A stretch of DNA of 64,000 nt from Staphylotrichum longicolle (taxonomy: Eukaryota; Ascomycota; Sordariomycetes; Sordariales; Chaetomiaceae): contig JAHCVI010000003.1 of assembly GCA_019096155.1 (NCBI GenBank), positions 2,170,001 to 2,234,000 on the forward strand. Direction: 5' to 3'. A program made the position numbers and the translations under genes. Each line of letters opens with the position of its first letter. Position 1 is the stretch's first letter. This document shows positions 34,398 through 45,762 of this stretch, in pieces. The notes under the pieces were generated by a model. That model saw only the letters and a list, made by a program, of their open reading frames with translations. It ran no database searches and was not told the origin of the DNA.

Positions 34398-35462
34398 ATG
34401 GCGAGCGGTTTCGCTGCCTTTGAGGACGGCGGTGCGAAAGGCGGCGAGTTCAAGGAGGATCTCAACCGCATTCTTCTCTGCCCGGAATGCAAGGAGGACC
34501 CGCCGCACTTGGTCGAGGAGTACTCATCGGGCGACATGGTCTGCGCCTCGTGCGGCCTCGTTCTCGACCGCATCATTGATACTCGTTCTGAATGGCGTAC
34601 TTTCTCAGGGGACGACAACGGCAACGATGATCCCTCGCGTGTCGGTGACGCTCCCAACCTCATGATCGATGGCGACCAGCTGCAGACGACGATTGCTTTC
34701 GATGGGAAGGGCGCTAGGAACTTGGCCCACCTCCAGAACAAGATCAACCAGGACAAGGGCACCAAGGTGCTCCTCCAAGCCTACCGGGACATTCAGGCCT
34801 TGACCGACAGCATCAACGCAGGCACACAGGTCGCCAACACTGCGAAGCACATCTTCAAGATGGTCGAGGACAACAAGGCGATGAAGGGCAAGTCACAAGA
34901 GGCCATTGTGGCTGGTTGCATCTTCATTGCGTGCCGTCAGACCAACGTGCCGCGAACATTCCGCGAGATCTACAGTCTGACCAACGTCACCAAGAAGGAG
35001 ATTGGTCGCGTCTTCAAGCAGCTCGAAGCCTTCTTGCAGAAGATGGGCGGCGAGGACAAGGTGGCCAATGCTACCGGCTACAGCCAGCAATACCAGTCCA
35101 CGGGGTCCACGAGAGCCGACCAGCTGACGGTCCGCTACTGCAGCGACCTCAGATTCCTCAACCCCGTCCGTGTGGAGAGCGTCACTCGTCGTCTGATCGA
35201 GGGAGCAAAGGAGGTGTCCGACCTGGCTGGTCGATCTCCCTTGTCGGTCGCTGCTGCCTGCATCTATATGGCGGCCCACCTTTGCGGAGAGCCGCGAAAT
35301 ACCAAGCAGGTCGCCAAGGTAACTAACGTTAGCGACGGCACCGTGAAAACGGCGTACAGGTACCTCTACGCGGCTCGGGATACGGTCTTGACCAAAGAGG
35401 CATTCCCGGAGGACATGTTTGCCGATATCCTCGCGAACGCTGACAAGGTGCCGGCCAACTAG
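34398..35462 (+). CDS. SUA7: Transcription initiation factor TFIIB
   Basis: TFIIB links TBP-bound promoters to RNA polymerase II and sets the start site. A single exon gives 354 residues, close to the family norm. The zinc ribbon uses C28-x2-C31 and C49-x2-C52 (CPECK, then CASCG). The B-reader region includes DTRSEWRTFSGDDNG. Two cyclin folds follow, with KGKSQEAIVAGCIFIACRQ in the first and GRSPLSVAAACIYMAAHLCG in the second. Start chosen at MASGFAAFEDGG (context CAAGATGG). The open frame upstream is not conserved. The frame is clean. It lies in tandem with the RSC7-like gene. Confidence 0.97.
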   Translation: MASGFAAFEDGGAKGGEFKEDLNRILLCPECKEDPPHLVEEYSSGDMVCASCGLVLDRIIDTRSEWRTFSGDDNGNDDPSRVGDAPNLMIDGDQLQTTIAFDGKGARNLAHLQNKINQDKGTKVLLQAYRDIQALTDSINAGTQVANTAKHIFKMVEDNKAMKGKSQEAIVAGCIFIACRQTNVPRTFREIYSLTNVTKKEIGRVFKQLEAFLQKMGGEDKVANATGYSQQYQSTGSTRADQLTVRYCSDLRFLNPVRVESVTRRLIEGAKEVSDLAGRSPLSVAAACIYMAAHLCGEPRNTKQVAKVTNVSDGTVKTAYRYLYAARDTVLTKEAFPEDMFADILANADKVPAN

Positions 35463-36328
35463 TGCCCGGCCAGCCCGCTTGCACACCAAGTGCTGACAGG
35501 TTCCTTGGTGGTTGACATGGACACCACGTCCGAAGCCGCTACCCCCAGCAAGCATGCATAATCACTTCACGAGGGTTCGTCTCTCCGGGGCATGGCGGCG
35601 TCTCACAGAGGGGTTGCAACAGCACCATTTCGTGATTTCCCACAGCATGGATACAGCGTAACAGCAGACGGGCATCTGTGGCGGAATTTGGGCAGGACGT
35701 CTTTACTGGAAATGTATCGACAGCGAAAAGGCTCGACAGACTGGTGGCGGCCTCGCTTCTTGCCCTTCTTTGTTTTGGTCAGACTCACTCCCCCATCTAT
35801 TTTCGGTGGTTGGACAGTCAGATTGCAGCCTCAATTCTTGGGCCATGGGATCATGGGGGATAGGGTCATATTTGGGGGGTCACACATAGACAGGACAGAC
35901 TTCGCAGTACTGCTTTTTGAGAGCTGCTTGTGGCCAGCGGCATTGGTGTAACCATAATCAAGGACTTGGGTCCGACAAAACAGAATGAGCCTCATAGTTA
36001 TATGGCCCGGTCGGGTGCAATGAGAACTGGACTGTGCAAGTTCCCTTTGGTATGCATCAGGACGAGATGCCCAAGACAGTGCGAGTCTGGGGAACAAGCA
36101 GTGAAATACACAGTGTTTTGGACAGTGTGATTGGACGAAATGCCTGGCGGCCCGAGCGTCGGCGGCCAACCGCCAAAATCCACGTCCTTGAAGCAATCGC
36201 GTCGCAACTCCAAACCCGCCCACTCTCGGCGAAGATAAAACCGACCACCAATTTGCGCCAACTCGCACAGCGCCTCGGCCACCAAAAAAAGGCGTCGCGT
36301 AACACCGCAACCAAGAACAGCTTGCACG
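35463..36328. other. Intergenic region between TFIIB and the RSC7-like gene
   Basis: About 870 nt. It holds the TFIIB 3' flank and the promoter of the remodeler-subunit gene. Nothing else supported. Confidence 0.6.
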
Positions 36329-38384
36329 ATGCCTGCTCGACGAACCAGCCGCGCAGCTGCAAAGCGCGCCCAACAAGCACTCGGTACGTCCTGCCTTTGC
36401 ATTGTTTCATCGCGATACCTTTGTTCTGCCCTGCATCCCGTCAACCCCTCCAGCACACATGGTCCGGCTGCATTCTGCGCATAACCCTGCCTGCATCCTG
36501 TGCTTCCGTTTGAGTCGGCGCAACGAGGTGTCCCTGTCAAACAACACGGCCTGAAGTCAAGCAACTGTCGGTTTCTTCATCGGACCTGAAGCGCAGGAAC
36601 AGCTGAAGGAAGAGTGCCTCTGCTCTACCGTTCTTTTCCCCGATGAGCAATTGAACCCCTCGTTGCCCTTGGCAGACCACCCAAGTTCAACGGCCAGCTC
36701 GCATGGGACTTGAAGCGCTTGAGCCCTGCCTTTTTATCACAAATCGCATCACCAAACTCCTTCCCGCTAACACCATGCTTCTGCACACAGAGAGCACGCC
36801 CAAGACGTTCGACGGCATCGACGACGAAGATGAGCCCATGCCCGATGCTGCCGAGCAGGAGGAAGCGGAACCAGAGCAGGAAGGAGACGAGGAAGCTGAG
36901 AAAGACGATGGGTCTGCTGCCGAGGAAGAAGCCCCAGATGAGGATGAGGAATCTGCAAAGTCGCCGACCCCTCCGCCCGAGCCCGTCATCCGCCGCCGAC
37001 GGTTAGGACGGCCGCCCAAGAACCGCCCACCGGATTGGGACACGCTGCCCATCGAGCCTCCCAATCCCGATGCTACACCGCGCCGTCGTGGCCGTGGTGG
37101 ATGGCGAGGACGTGGTGGCCGCAAGGGCCAGCATTACCAGCCGACCCAACAGTCGATTGACAAGGACGGCACGGTGTTGGACATTGTGAATGATGAGGTC
37201 GACCTCCCTCAAGACCCCGAGGGCGAGAAGAAGGTCGACAAGCTGGGCAATCTGCAGGACGGCCGCGAATACCGCTGCCGCACCTTCACAGTGGTCGGCC
37301 GCGGCGACCGCCTCTACATGCTTTCCACCGAGCCCGCCCGCTGCGTCGGCTTCCGCGACTCGTACCTCTTCTTTACCAAGCACAAGAAGCTCTACAAGAT
37401 CATTGTCAACGACGAGGAGAAGCGCGACATGATCGAGCGCGACATCATCCCTCACAGCTACAAGGGCCGTTCGATAGGAATCGTCACCGCCCGGTCAGTC
37501 TTCCGCGAGTTTGGCTCGCTCATCATTGTCGGCGGCCGCCGGATCATCGACGACTACGAGGTCGCCAAGGCACGCGAGGAAGGTGTGGTTGAGGGCGAGC
37601 TGGCAGATCCGACGGATGTGTACGACGCGGACAAGCCTTATAACAAGAACCAGTATGTTGCCTGGCATGGTGCCAGCGCAGTGTACCATTCTGGCGGCCC
37701 GTCCATTCCCCAGCAGAATGTCAAGGTCGACACCAAGAAACGGCGTGTTGCCGTCAACGATGTGAACTGGCAGTTGGAGCACGCACGAGAAGCGAGGTAA
37801 GTGCTCACCCAGACCGCACCCGAGCTATCGGCTTATACTGACTCTCCCGCAGTCAGTTCAACAGCATGCTCTCAGCCGTCCGCCGTGCCAACCTGAACGG
37901 CGTCTACGACATCCACACCAACCAAATGCACTACCCGTCCATCATGCAGCCCACGCACGCCCGGATCGAACAGATCGCGGACGGCAACGACGAGCCCGAC
38001 GGCGACAGCGGCGACACCGACAAGCAGTCCAGCATCTTCCCGGCCGTCAAGCCATCCATCTCGCGCAACTTCCTCGTCATGGACACGCATCTCGAGACAC
38101 CACCCGCGGGCGTCTCGGCGGCTGCCTACGACGTGCCCTTCCGCACGTCGCGCGTCGACCACGATGCCTCGGCCGGGGCCGACTTTTTATCCTCGTTCAG
38201 GGGCATGAGCGCCGTGCCCGACGACATCCGCGATCTGCTGCCGGAAGAGTGCCGGCGGGCGTTTGACAGCGCCCGGAGAAGGAGGAGACGTGGTTGGGAG
38301 GTGGGTGACGAGGCCCAGGTGACTTCAAGACGTGAGCCAGTCGTGGACAAGGCCATTGTGCCTTATTCGATGATGATTGCGTGA
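36329..38384 (+). CDS. RSC7: RSC7/SWP82-type chromatin-remodelling complex subunit
   Basis: Subunit of RSC/SWI-SNF-class remodelers. The best model joins 36329-36383 (MPARRTSRAAAKRAQQAL), 36791-37796 and 37853-38384, giving 530 residues. The long first intron (407 nt) has GTACGT and a CTAAC about 20 nt before CACACAG. A missed small exon inside it cannot be excluded. The protein has an acidic segment (about 30-80), an AT-hook-like basic stretch (RRRRLGRPPKNRPP and RRGRGGWRGRGGRKG), then the conserved RSC7 domain. That domain contains GREYRCRTFTVVGRGDRLYM, RCVGFRDSYLFFTKHKKLYK, GRSIGIVTARSVFREFGSLI and NKNQYVAWHGASAVYH. The 56-nt second intron joins HAREA to SQFNSMLSAVRRAN. C-terminal Pro- and Arg-rich tail. 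Confidence 0.88.
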
Positions 38385-41300
38385 TGTGTTTGATTTGGGG
38401 GGCGGGCTTTGGGAAAGGATCTGGTGTTTTGTTGACTTTTTTCTCCTTTGGCTGTGTTGGCTGTTTTTCTGCCAGGTTAGGTTCTGGTTTTCAGGTTCGC
38501 GATTGTTTTACTGGCGTTGAGCAAGGTATCCATCCGCCTCTGCCCGATGAGGAAAAGAATAACACTGGAGAAGAGGAGGACGACTGCTTGGGGAAGAGCC
38601 CGGCCCCGGTGTTGGCCAGTGCCATGGGGAGGACGCCTGGCAAGGGCGGTGGGAAGGGCCAGCAGCAATGGCATGCACAAAGCACATGATCACGCTCAAG
38701 GTCAAGCGTTTAGTCCAGTTACGCCTGCGCGTCGCAGGTTGGAGAGGGCCCAACAGCGACATTACTACCCAAGAGTCAAGCCCGCATTCATAAAGGATTG
38801 CGCCATAAAGCTCAAGCCAAGTGCGTTTTCGACTAGGACAGAATCTGTTCTGCCACTCTGTTGGTCAGGTTCAAGCGGGCCGAGTGCAACGTGGGAGTGA
38901 AGAGCAAGATTTTGGGGCAGTGGCAAAAGGGAAGGGCAAAGTCAAAATGGTAGCGAAGAGAAAGGGGTAGGTAGCTCATGAAGAGAAGGGATAAGAGATT
39001 CACTGACTGGGGCCAGGCGCAAGATGATGACGAGGGTTGCTGTAAGGTCAATCAAATGTACGATCCATACCCCTTCCCTTCCTCGGGACAGTTGCAGAGA
39101 GAGAGTTGGGGTACCTGGCTAGCCGTGGCGTTCCTGGCTGATGGGAGAAGGCCTTTGTTCTCCCTCCTTTTTTCTCTTTTATTTTATTTTATTTTTCTTT
39201 GAGTGTATGGGTTTAGGTCTGGGTCTGGGGTGGATTTGGCGTTTTAGGGGAAGGAGGGGTTGGCCAGAGCCAGGGGTTAGGGAGTGTAATATCGAGATGC
39301 CTGTTTGTTGAGGTTTTACTGGCAGTGATTAAGTGTTGGAAACGTTGAGCAGGGATAAAGGTGATTCATGCATGCTTGCGGGTGGGTTTGAGTACGGGAC
39401 ACTGACAGACAGACAGACGGACACGAGGACGATGATGTTGGATGGCGTGGAAGAGATGTAATGTCGGACTCTGGTGGGTGGCTCTTGTTGAGATAGTTGT
39501 GTGTCTGGTCTTGAACTTGAACTCTCTTGGTCGCTCTTCTCAACTCCATTGCATGTGTTGTGATGCTGGCGAGGGTGTTACTGGGCAAGTGTTGCAAACA
39601 AGGCCCCGCTCTTGTGTGATATCTAGACTTTGTGGTACTGATGTGCTCTCAAATACCGGTGGGTGACTTGTCCGCAGAAACAAAGCTCAATTGCTCGTTG
39701 TATGAAATCCGGTGTGGAAGTTACAAGTCTGAGAAATACTGAAAGTTGATAGAGAACCTTGAAAAACCTCTGGGCTTCGTAAAGTAAAGTTTTGGTTCAC
39801 TAGCTGTTGTTAATAGAAGATAAAGAAGCTGACTAGTTTGATGTATACGGAGCACCCGGTCGAGCATGTGGTCCAAATGTAAAGACTGGGAGAGAAAGTG
39901 GAACAATACAAGCAAGTCGAGTTGTTGAGTTCCCCCCGATCTCGCGTTCCATCAACCTCAGGACTTGTCAGAAAGAGCCTGGAAGGCGTTCATAACTTAC
40001 GAGTGCCTTTATAGTTGTCTACTGCTGACCTTGATGCCTGTTATTCCATGCGGTTGGTTACCATAGACATGTCTGGTGTATGGCAGCCCAGATGAGCCCG
40101 AGTAGCCCATGGTCTGGGGAGTTGGGCCCGCTCTGTCTCTCGCCGCCAAACTGGCACTCAAGGCTGCTTTGGCAAGCAGCTTCAGGTTTGCTTGTGGTAG
40201 ATGTTGTTTTGAGTGTTTGTTAAAGGGCGAAAAGGAAGGTACTGCTCAGAGAAGGTGGCGGATGGGATGGAGAGCTGCTCGATCTTGAGTGATTCAACCG
40301 ACAACACCTCACATCAGATGCTGTAAGTGGCTGGCCAACTTCCTTTGGGGTATGTACTTGTGACTCGTCAGGTATATTGCTCAAACCCATCCTCATAAAC
40401 GATGTATCTAAGAAAATACAATCGTGGTACTTGGCTTGTGAAACGGTGATATCTCTCTCTTTGTGATGTCGTATCTTGCATCTGAGCTGTTGGCCACCAG
40501 CCTCGCATGCATCGGTGCCCGAACCCTTCTCATTAAACTGTCGCGGCGTGTATTGGACCATTGGAAGTTGGACGGCCCTGTTTTACTGGCCAAGCTATAC
40601 TGGCCGGCAATGAGATGTCAGTGGCTTTTACCTCTGGTCGCCGATGCAATTTTACTTGCAGCATCTTTGTTTCTGACTTTGTCTTTCAGGGACAAACTTC
40701 AGATGGCAGGAAATCAGAGTTCTGAACAGAAAATCTCCATGGCAATCTACGACAAGGCCAAAGTCCAGCTCTCCCTTGCCTTCAGCAAGTCTTTCCTGTC
40801 CTAACGACTCCCCACTCAAGTCCTCATGTCTGATGTGCTTATTTTGACCCCTTATTCTTCCCTGACACCAAAGGGACCCCGAATTCCAAATTGCTCAACT
40901 GTGATGGCTCCGCCACTCTGGTAACCACCCGCGATGGATCTGTATCAAAGAACACATCAATATCAAATCCCTGTTGGGGACCATCCAACAGGCAACCGCA
41001 AATCCCAGCCATGGTTGACATCACATCTCAGAACAATACGACGGTTACAAGGCTGTTGCTCTTGGGCTGCCACGACACGCAAACCCAGACATGGAACCTT
41101 GAAATGGACACGCGCCGTTCCGCCCCTTTAGGGAAAATGTTTGCCTGCAACACCCGTTGGCGGGCATGTCAGACGGGATGAAGTCACAGAACGGAACATA
41201 TCATGCCACGGCGACAATGAAAAGACCCCCGGCAGGCACCAGCATAATAATTGACGACGGCATGCCGATGCATGCCGTATGCGTCAGATGCCAGGGGCGA

Positions 41301-44300
41301 AATAGAGTCAGAAGAGAAAAAAAATCTCTTTCTTGACAAGTTCTAGTAAGGAAAGCCTAATGCACTGCCCTTTTTTGGCGTCGTGGTTGAGTACGAACCA
41401 GGCTTGCGCGTTAATGTACGTACAGTACACGGTGCGTTGCAGTTCACACCACCAACGGCAAAGCTCGGAGTTCAAAAAACAGAGTGATCAGACGACGGCA
41501 TGTGATCAGGGTTTTCTTACCCTTTGCAGAGCAACGGGCAATGACGGGGGTTGGGGGCTACCAATGACGGAGGGTGTGATGATGCGGCGGACTCCAGGCT
41601 GCATCATGACGGCTGTGACTGGATGGCAAAACGGGGGGACTGGGGGCGGGTGGTCGACGTCGTTCGATCCACGGGTTGGAGGTGCAGTGGGTGCCTTGGG
41701 CTTTTTGCCATCAGCATCAGCCCTTGAACTGCAGAGTGTTCCACCGATGTGGCGGCTCCGTTCTCTGTTCTCTGTGGGACCTGAAGATGGGGGTGCAGCG
41801 AAACGAACTGTTGGGGGGTTGGCGATGATCACGACCGGCTTTTTTCCCCTTGGGGTGCCACCAGGCAAAACCAATGAAGAACTGATGGGCGCTGGTAGAA
41901 ACCGCAGGGTCTCGCCGGTTTCATCTCAGAACCTGTTCTGCTCGCCGTTCGATCGGTGCCGGAGAGTGACGGTTTGGCCCCACTCTGTGCCGAAGATTCG
42001 GTGGGGAGATTGCATCGACGATTTGATGTTTTGGAACAAGGACTCTGGTGTCTGTTTCGTGACGGCCGTTCAACGGTGGCTATCATTCCGTCCCGTCTTG
42101 CAACGAAAGCCTGATCGCCGAGCAAAGGACCGTAGTCTCGGCTGTCCTGGTGATACCAGTATACTTGGTATTTCTGCGAAGCAAGACCCTGAAATTTTAA
42201 CATTGCCAACGACCGAAGCGCCGATACCACCCGGATATGGGGTTAGAGAGCCGTAACGAGGTTCCGATGCATCTCCAAGGGGAAGAAGAGACCCCCGCCT
42301 GGGGTTTTCCTCTCCGGGCCGGGCGCTGCCTCTGGCCAGAGATGCAATGCAACCCGAGTCTGGACTAGGTGCGCGCAACCCCCTCCATTTCCCTGGTCTT
42401 CATCCCGGGTTTGAATCGGAGCGCTACTGCTGCGCTGCTGCAGAGCGAGAGATTCTCTTGGAATGCTCACAAGGGGCAACCCCTCTTCGCCGGATCAAGC
42501 GGGCTGCGGGCCAAAGAAAACTCGTTCAGTGCATGCGGCCAAGCCCAGTTTTTTTTCTTCAACCCCCGAGCGAGTGCCGTTGATGTTGAGGGAGACAGGG
42601 ATGGTCGCCAAGATGAATGCGACTGCGGTATATTTTTGCTGCCCACGTTTGAGTTCGACCCTGAGATTGAAGGGCTTGGACATGGAGAACCCCGCACAAA
42701 GGGAGCGTGGGTTGGCAGCAGGCTGCGCGGGACCGGCCTGTGTCCCTGCCCAACGCCGATTCTAGCCAGATCTTGAGCAAGCTCGCACCAGCGACCCAGC
42801 CGCCGAACAATCTCGAACAAGCCCACGGCCTGGGTCGCCATTGGCCCTGGCCGATTGACCGTTCGCCCACAGGTGGAGACGCTCAAGAGACGGCAGGGCC
42901 AACCAGTCGCGGAGGCATTTGTGGGCGCGCTCTGTGAGGAATCAGGGACATCTTGTGAGACGGGTGATGAAGTATTACACGGTCATTCATGCCCTGAGGC
43001 ACGGCACTGCTTGGTATCTCCCGGTGTTCCCGGATGACGGATGACGAGGTCTAACGTTAGAGGCAGGCAGCCACAGCCAGCCGTGCTCGGTGCCTGCCTC
43101 CTCGGTGCAAGACTCACAGAGAACAGGGTGATGGTGAGGGGCACGTTGTTCCGGCGGTCCCAGGCACAGCTACGAGACTGCCCACGTCCGGTGGAGGTGG
43201 AATGACCCCAAAGTGGTATCGAGCGCATGCAGGTTCAACTTCTCTGGAGAGGATGATGACCGCATGAGGGGGCGAATCGTAACTCCGAGCTTGGTTTGTT
43301 CTTGTGTCTGCACGCTGCTGCAGTACGCACGTTGGACGCCACCGCAGACGATAATTCCCTGATCCGGAGCGCGGCATGCCGACCTGAGCAAAGGGAGCCA
43401 TTTTGTTGCCGCCTTCCAGCGGGGCCTGCGATGCGTATCCCATGATTTCGCAGGCCGTTGAGGCGAGGCGGTTTGTCACTGGTCGCCTGCCCTGCTGCCC
43501 ACACCGCCTGCGTCGCATGTTCCAGCAGCGGGGCCGGCTGTCCCCTTTCCGGGGGTGGGATGCTCACTTTCAACGCAATCTGGAGACTCACGATTAATCA
43601 GCGCCGGAAGTCGGCGACGACTCGGCGTGGTGAGGTCCTGGAGCGACCGGCTGCTGCACCTCATCTCGCATGGCTAAGTGAGCTAAGGTGCGGCCGGCTA
43701 TGGGGGAGGCCAGTCTGGAATAGCAACTGGCGACCGGGTTGTGCCACCCTTCCTCAGGCCAATGCAGGCGCTCTGGTTGGTCGCCTTGAGCCGACCGACT
43801 CTTTGCTGGACCCAAAGTGTTCTGGTGAGCCTGGGAGAGGCTGGTTGCTGGGTTGGGGCTTTCGAGCGCCGTGTCCAATGAGTGAAATGAGAGATGCAAG
43901 GGGTGGAGACGCGCCGAGATGGCAGTGCTGAGTGAAGGAGGAGAGGCAGAACCGCGGGCTGATGAAGAGGATGGGGAAAGAGAAGCCCAAGTGCCACTGA
44001 TTGCGCGGCCTTGACGTTATAGGACGGAGTCAGACGGCAATGTGCAATGAGGCACCCCGTGTAGACAAATTGGATGCTGCCCTTCCCGTGATGCTGGGGG
44101 TGGTGTCGAGGCGGCATGGCCCTGGACTCCCGTCCTGTGCTTCGAGGAATCTCTGTGACAACAACTGGAACCCCAGAAGCGCCCAAAACACCCAAACACA
44201 CGCGCAGCAAATTGGGTGGGCCTCTGCGTGTGTAGGGGTGCCTGAGGTTGCAGAACTGCGACCAGGTCTCCCCAATTCCATTCCCGAAAGGGAAACCAAC

Positions 44301-45762
44301 CAGAAGGGCAATCCGCAGTGCGCAGCGCGGGAGGACTTTGGTTCTGCGCAACAACCGAGACTCCGAGGGGTCGGGGTGCGTGAGTTTTCGAGATCTGCCT
44401 GCAGCTCCGCTGCGACATGTACTGTACTGTGTTAACTATGGCTGGTTTCGATGCTGATCTGAGTCAACGGCCGTCCGCTTGTCCGTCCGTCAGCGCCTGG
44501 AACAATTTGGGGCGGGTGCTGCTTGTTGTTCTTTTGGGGCCTCTCCCGGCACCATGGTTCCAGTTGGCCTTGACCGCCTCCCTCGGGAACTCTATGCACA
44601 CACCGGAGTTTCTCTAGGGTGCAACAGTGACCGGCCCTGAGTCTCCGATAGGCTGTCCAGCAAGCAGCAACGGGATTGAAGCTGACCACTGAGCACTGCT
44701 CACGACGAGTAGGTCTCCTGAGCACACGGGAGGCGTGGTTGGGTATTCCACTCCGTATTGCTCTGACTCGCGCTCGAGTTTGGAGGAGCGCGGCGTGAGC
44801 GCTGGTTGGACCGGGGGGCTGTCTTTTGAATGGCTGGAGTTCCTGACAGTTCGTCCAGGTTCACACGCCTTGTTGTTTGCGGTCTCGCAACCGGATCCGT
44901 GCGCTGATTTGTGGTTTCGATCGGGGCGGTCGCGAGTGGAACCGCCCTCGAAGACGGTGGGTCTTCTCGTGGGAAACTTTTTTTCTCTTTCATTTGGATC
45001 GATCAGGCGGTGCTGCATGTGCTTCCAGATGTGCTGCCATCATTCTGGCGGCACTTCTGGAGACGTTGATCATCAACTTCTGGATCCGGTCAAGTTGGTG
45101 ACGATTCCTTTCCAGGTTGGCCCCAGCCTGGTGGCGGGCACCCTCAAAGGCTGATCACGAGAAACACCACAGCTGCAACCTGCAGGATGCTGGAGGACTG
45201 CTGAGCCTTTGAGTGCGTCCCTCCGTCTTTTCAGCGCCAGGGCCCGGATCATAAACCCTAACCCTACATGGACCTGATGCGCTTTTGGGCTCCACGAGGC
45301 TGGTCGTCAAAACATCGGATCGGTGCATTCATCAGTGATCAAGGATTGGCTTCGTGGCCAGAAGCAGCGAGTCAGCGTGTTTCGTGCTCTCAAGAACGAG
45401 GAGACTGCCGTCTGCCATCATCCAGGAATAGCCGCCCAGTCCCCGAGACACGAGGCTGCCAGGCAGCCCAAAAGCCTGCCATTTCCCTTCTGGTTTGTAA
45501 CGGACGTTGTTGGCCTTTGTCGCGCACCAGGTTTGTCCTCGGGATACGAAAACCACCGGCTTGTCAACAACAGCCCAGTGGGGTCGCTGGGGTGAACAAT
45601 TGAAGGGCTGGTCTTTCTGCACACCCTTGACCCACTTCCCCTTCCTCGCTGTTTTTGGCTACCCGTCCACCTTGTGGGCCCCTTGGCTCACTCTCTTTTG
45701 ACCGCTTGGCAGAAACTGGCCACCCTCGCGATTTTGGCGCAGCTTCGGCTGCGCGGTGGCCA
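38385..45762. other. Long gene-free region
   Basis: About 7.4 kb without a supportable gene, tRNA or rRNA on either strand. ORFs are short, overlap each other in several frames, and show no domain and no C-ending codon bias like the real genes nearby. The longest is 298 codons from an ATG (41360-42256, plus strand) and is judged not coding. Sequence is complex and not repeat-like by eye. It probably holds the RSC7-like 3' flank and distal regulatory sequence of the Clg1-like cyclin, and could contain non-coding transcripts. Confidence 0.55.
45253..45265. promoter_or_regulatory. Telobox-like element (two CCCTAA units)
   Basis: The sequence AAACCCTAACCCT is two copies of the fungal telomere unit. 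Interstitial teloboxes act as binding sites for Tbf1/Rap1-type factors in other species. Whether it acts here is unknown. It sits about 2.2 kb upstream of the cyclin start codon. Confidence 0.35.

Noticed and set aside
42405..42420. B-box-like GGGTTTGAATCGG suggesting a tRNA
   Set aside because: No matching A box, no acceptor-stem pairing and no cloverleaf can be drawn around it.
43698..44354. 218-codon minus-strand frame in the gene desert
   Set aside because: No domain, mixed codon ends, and several other frames are open over the same stretch.
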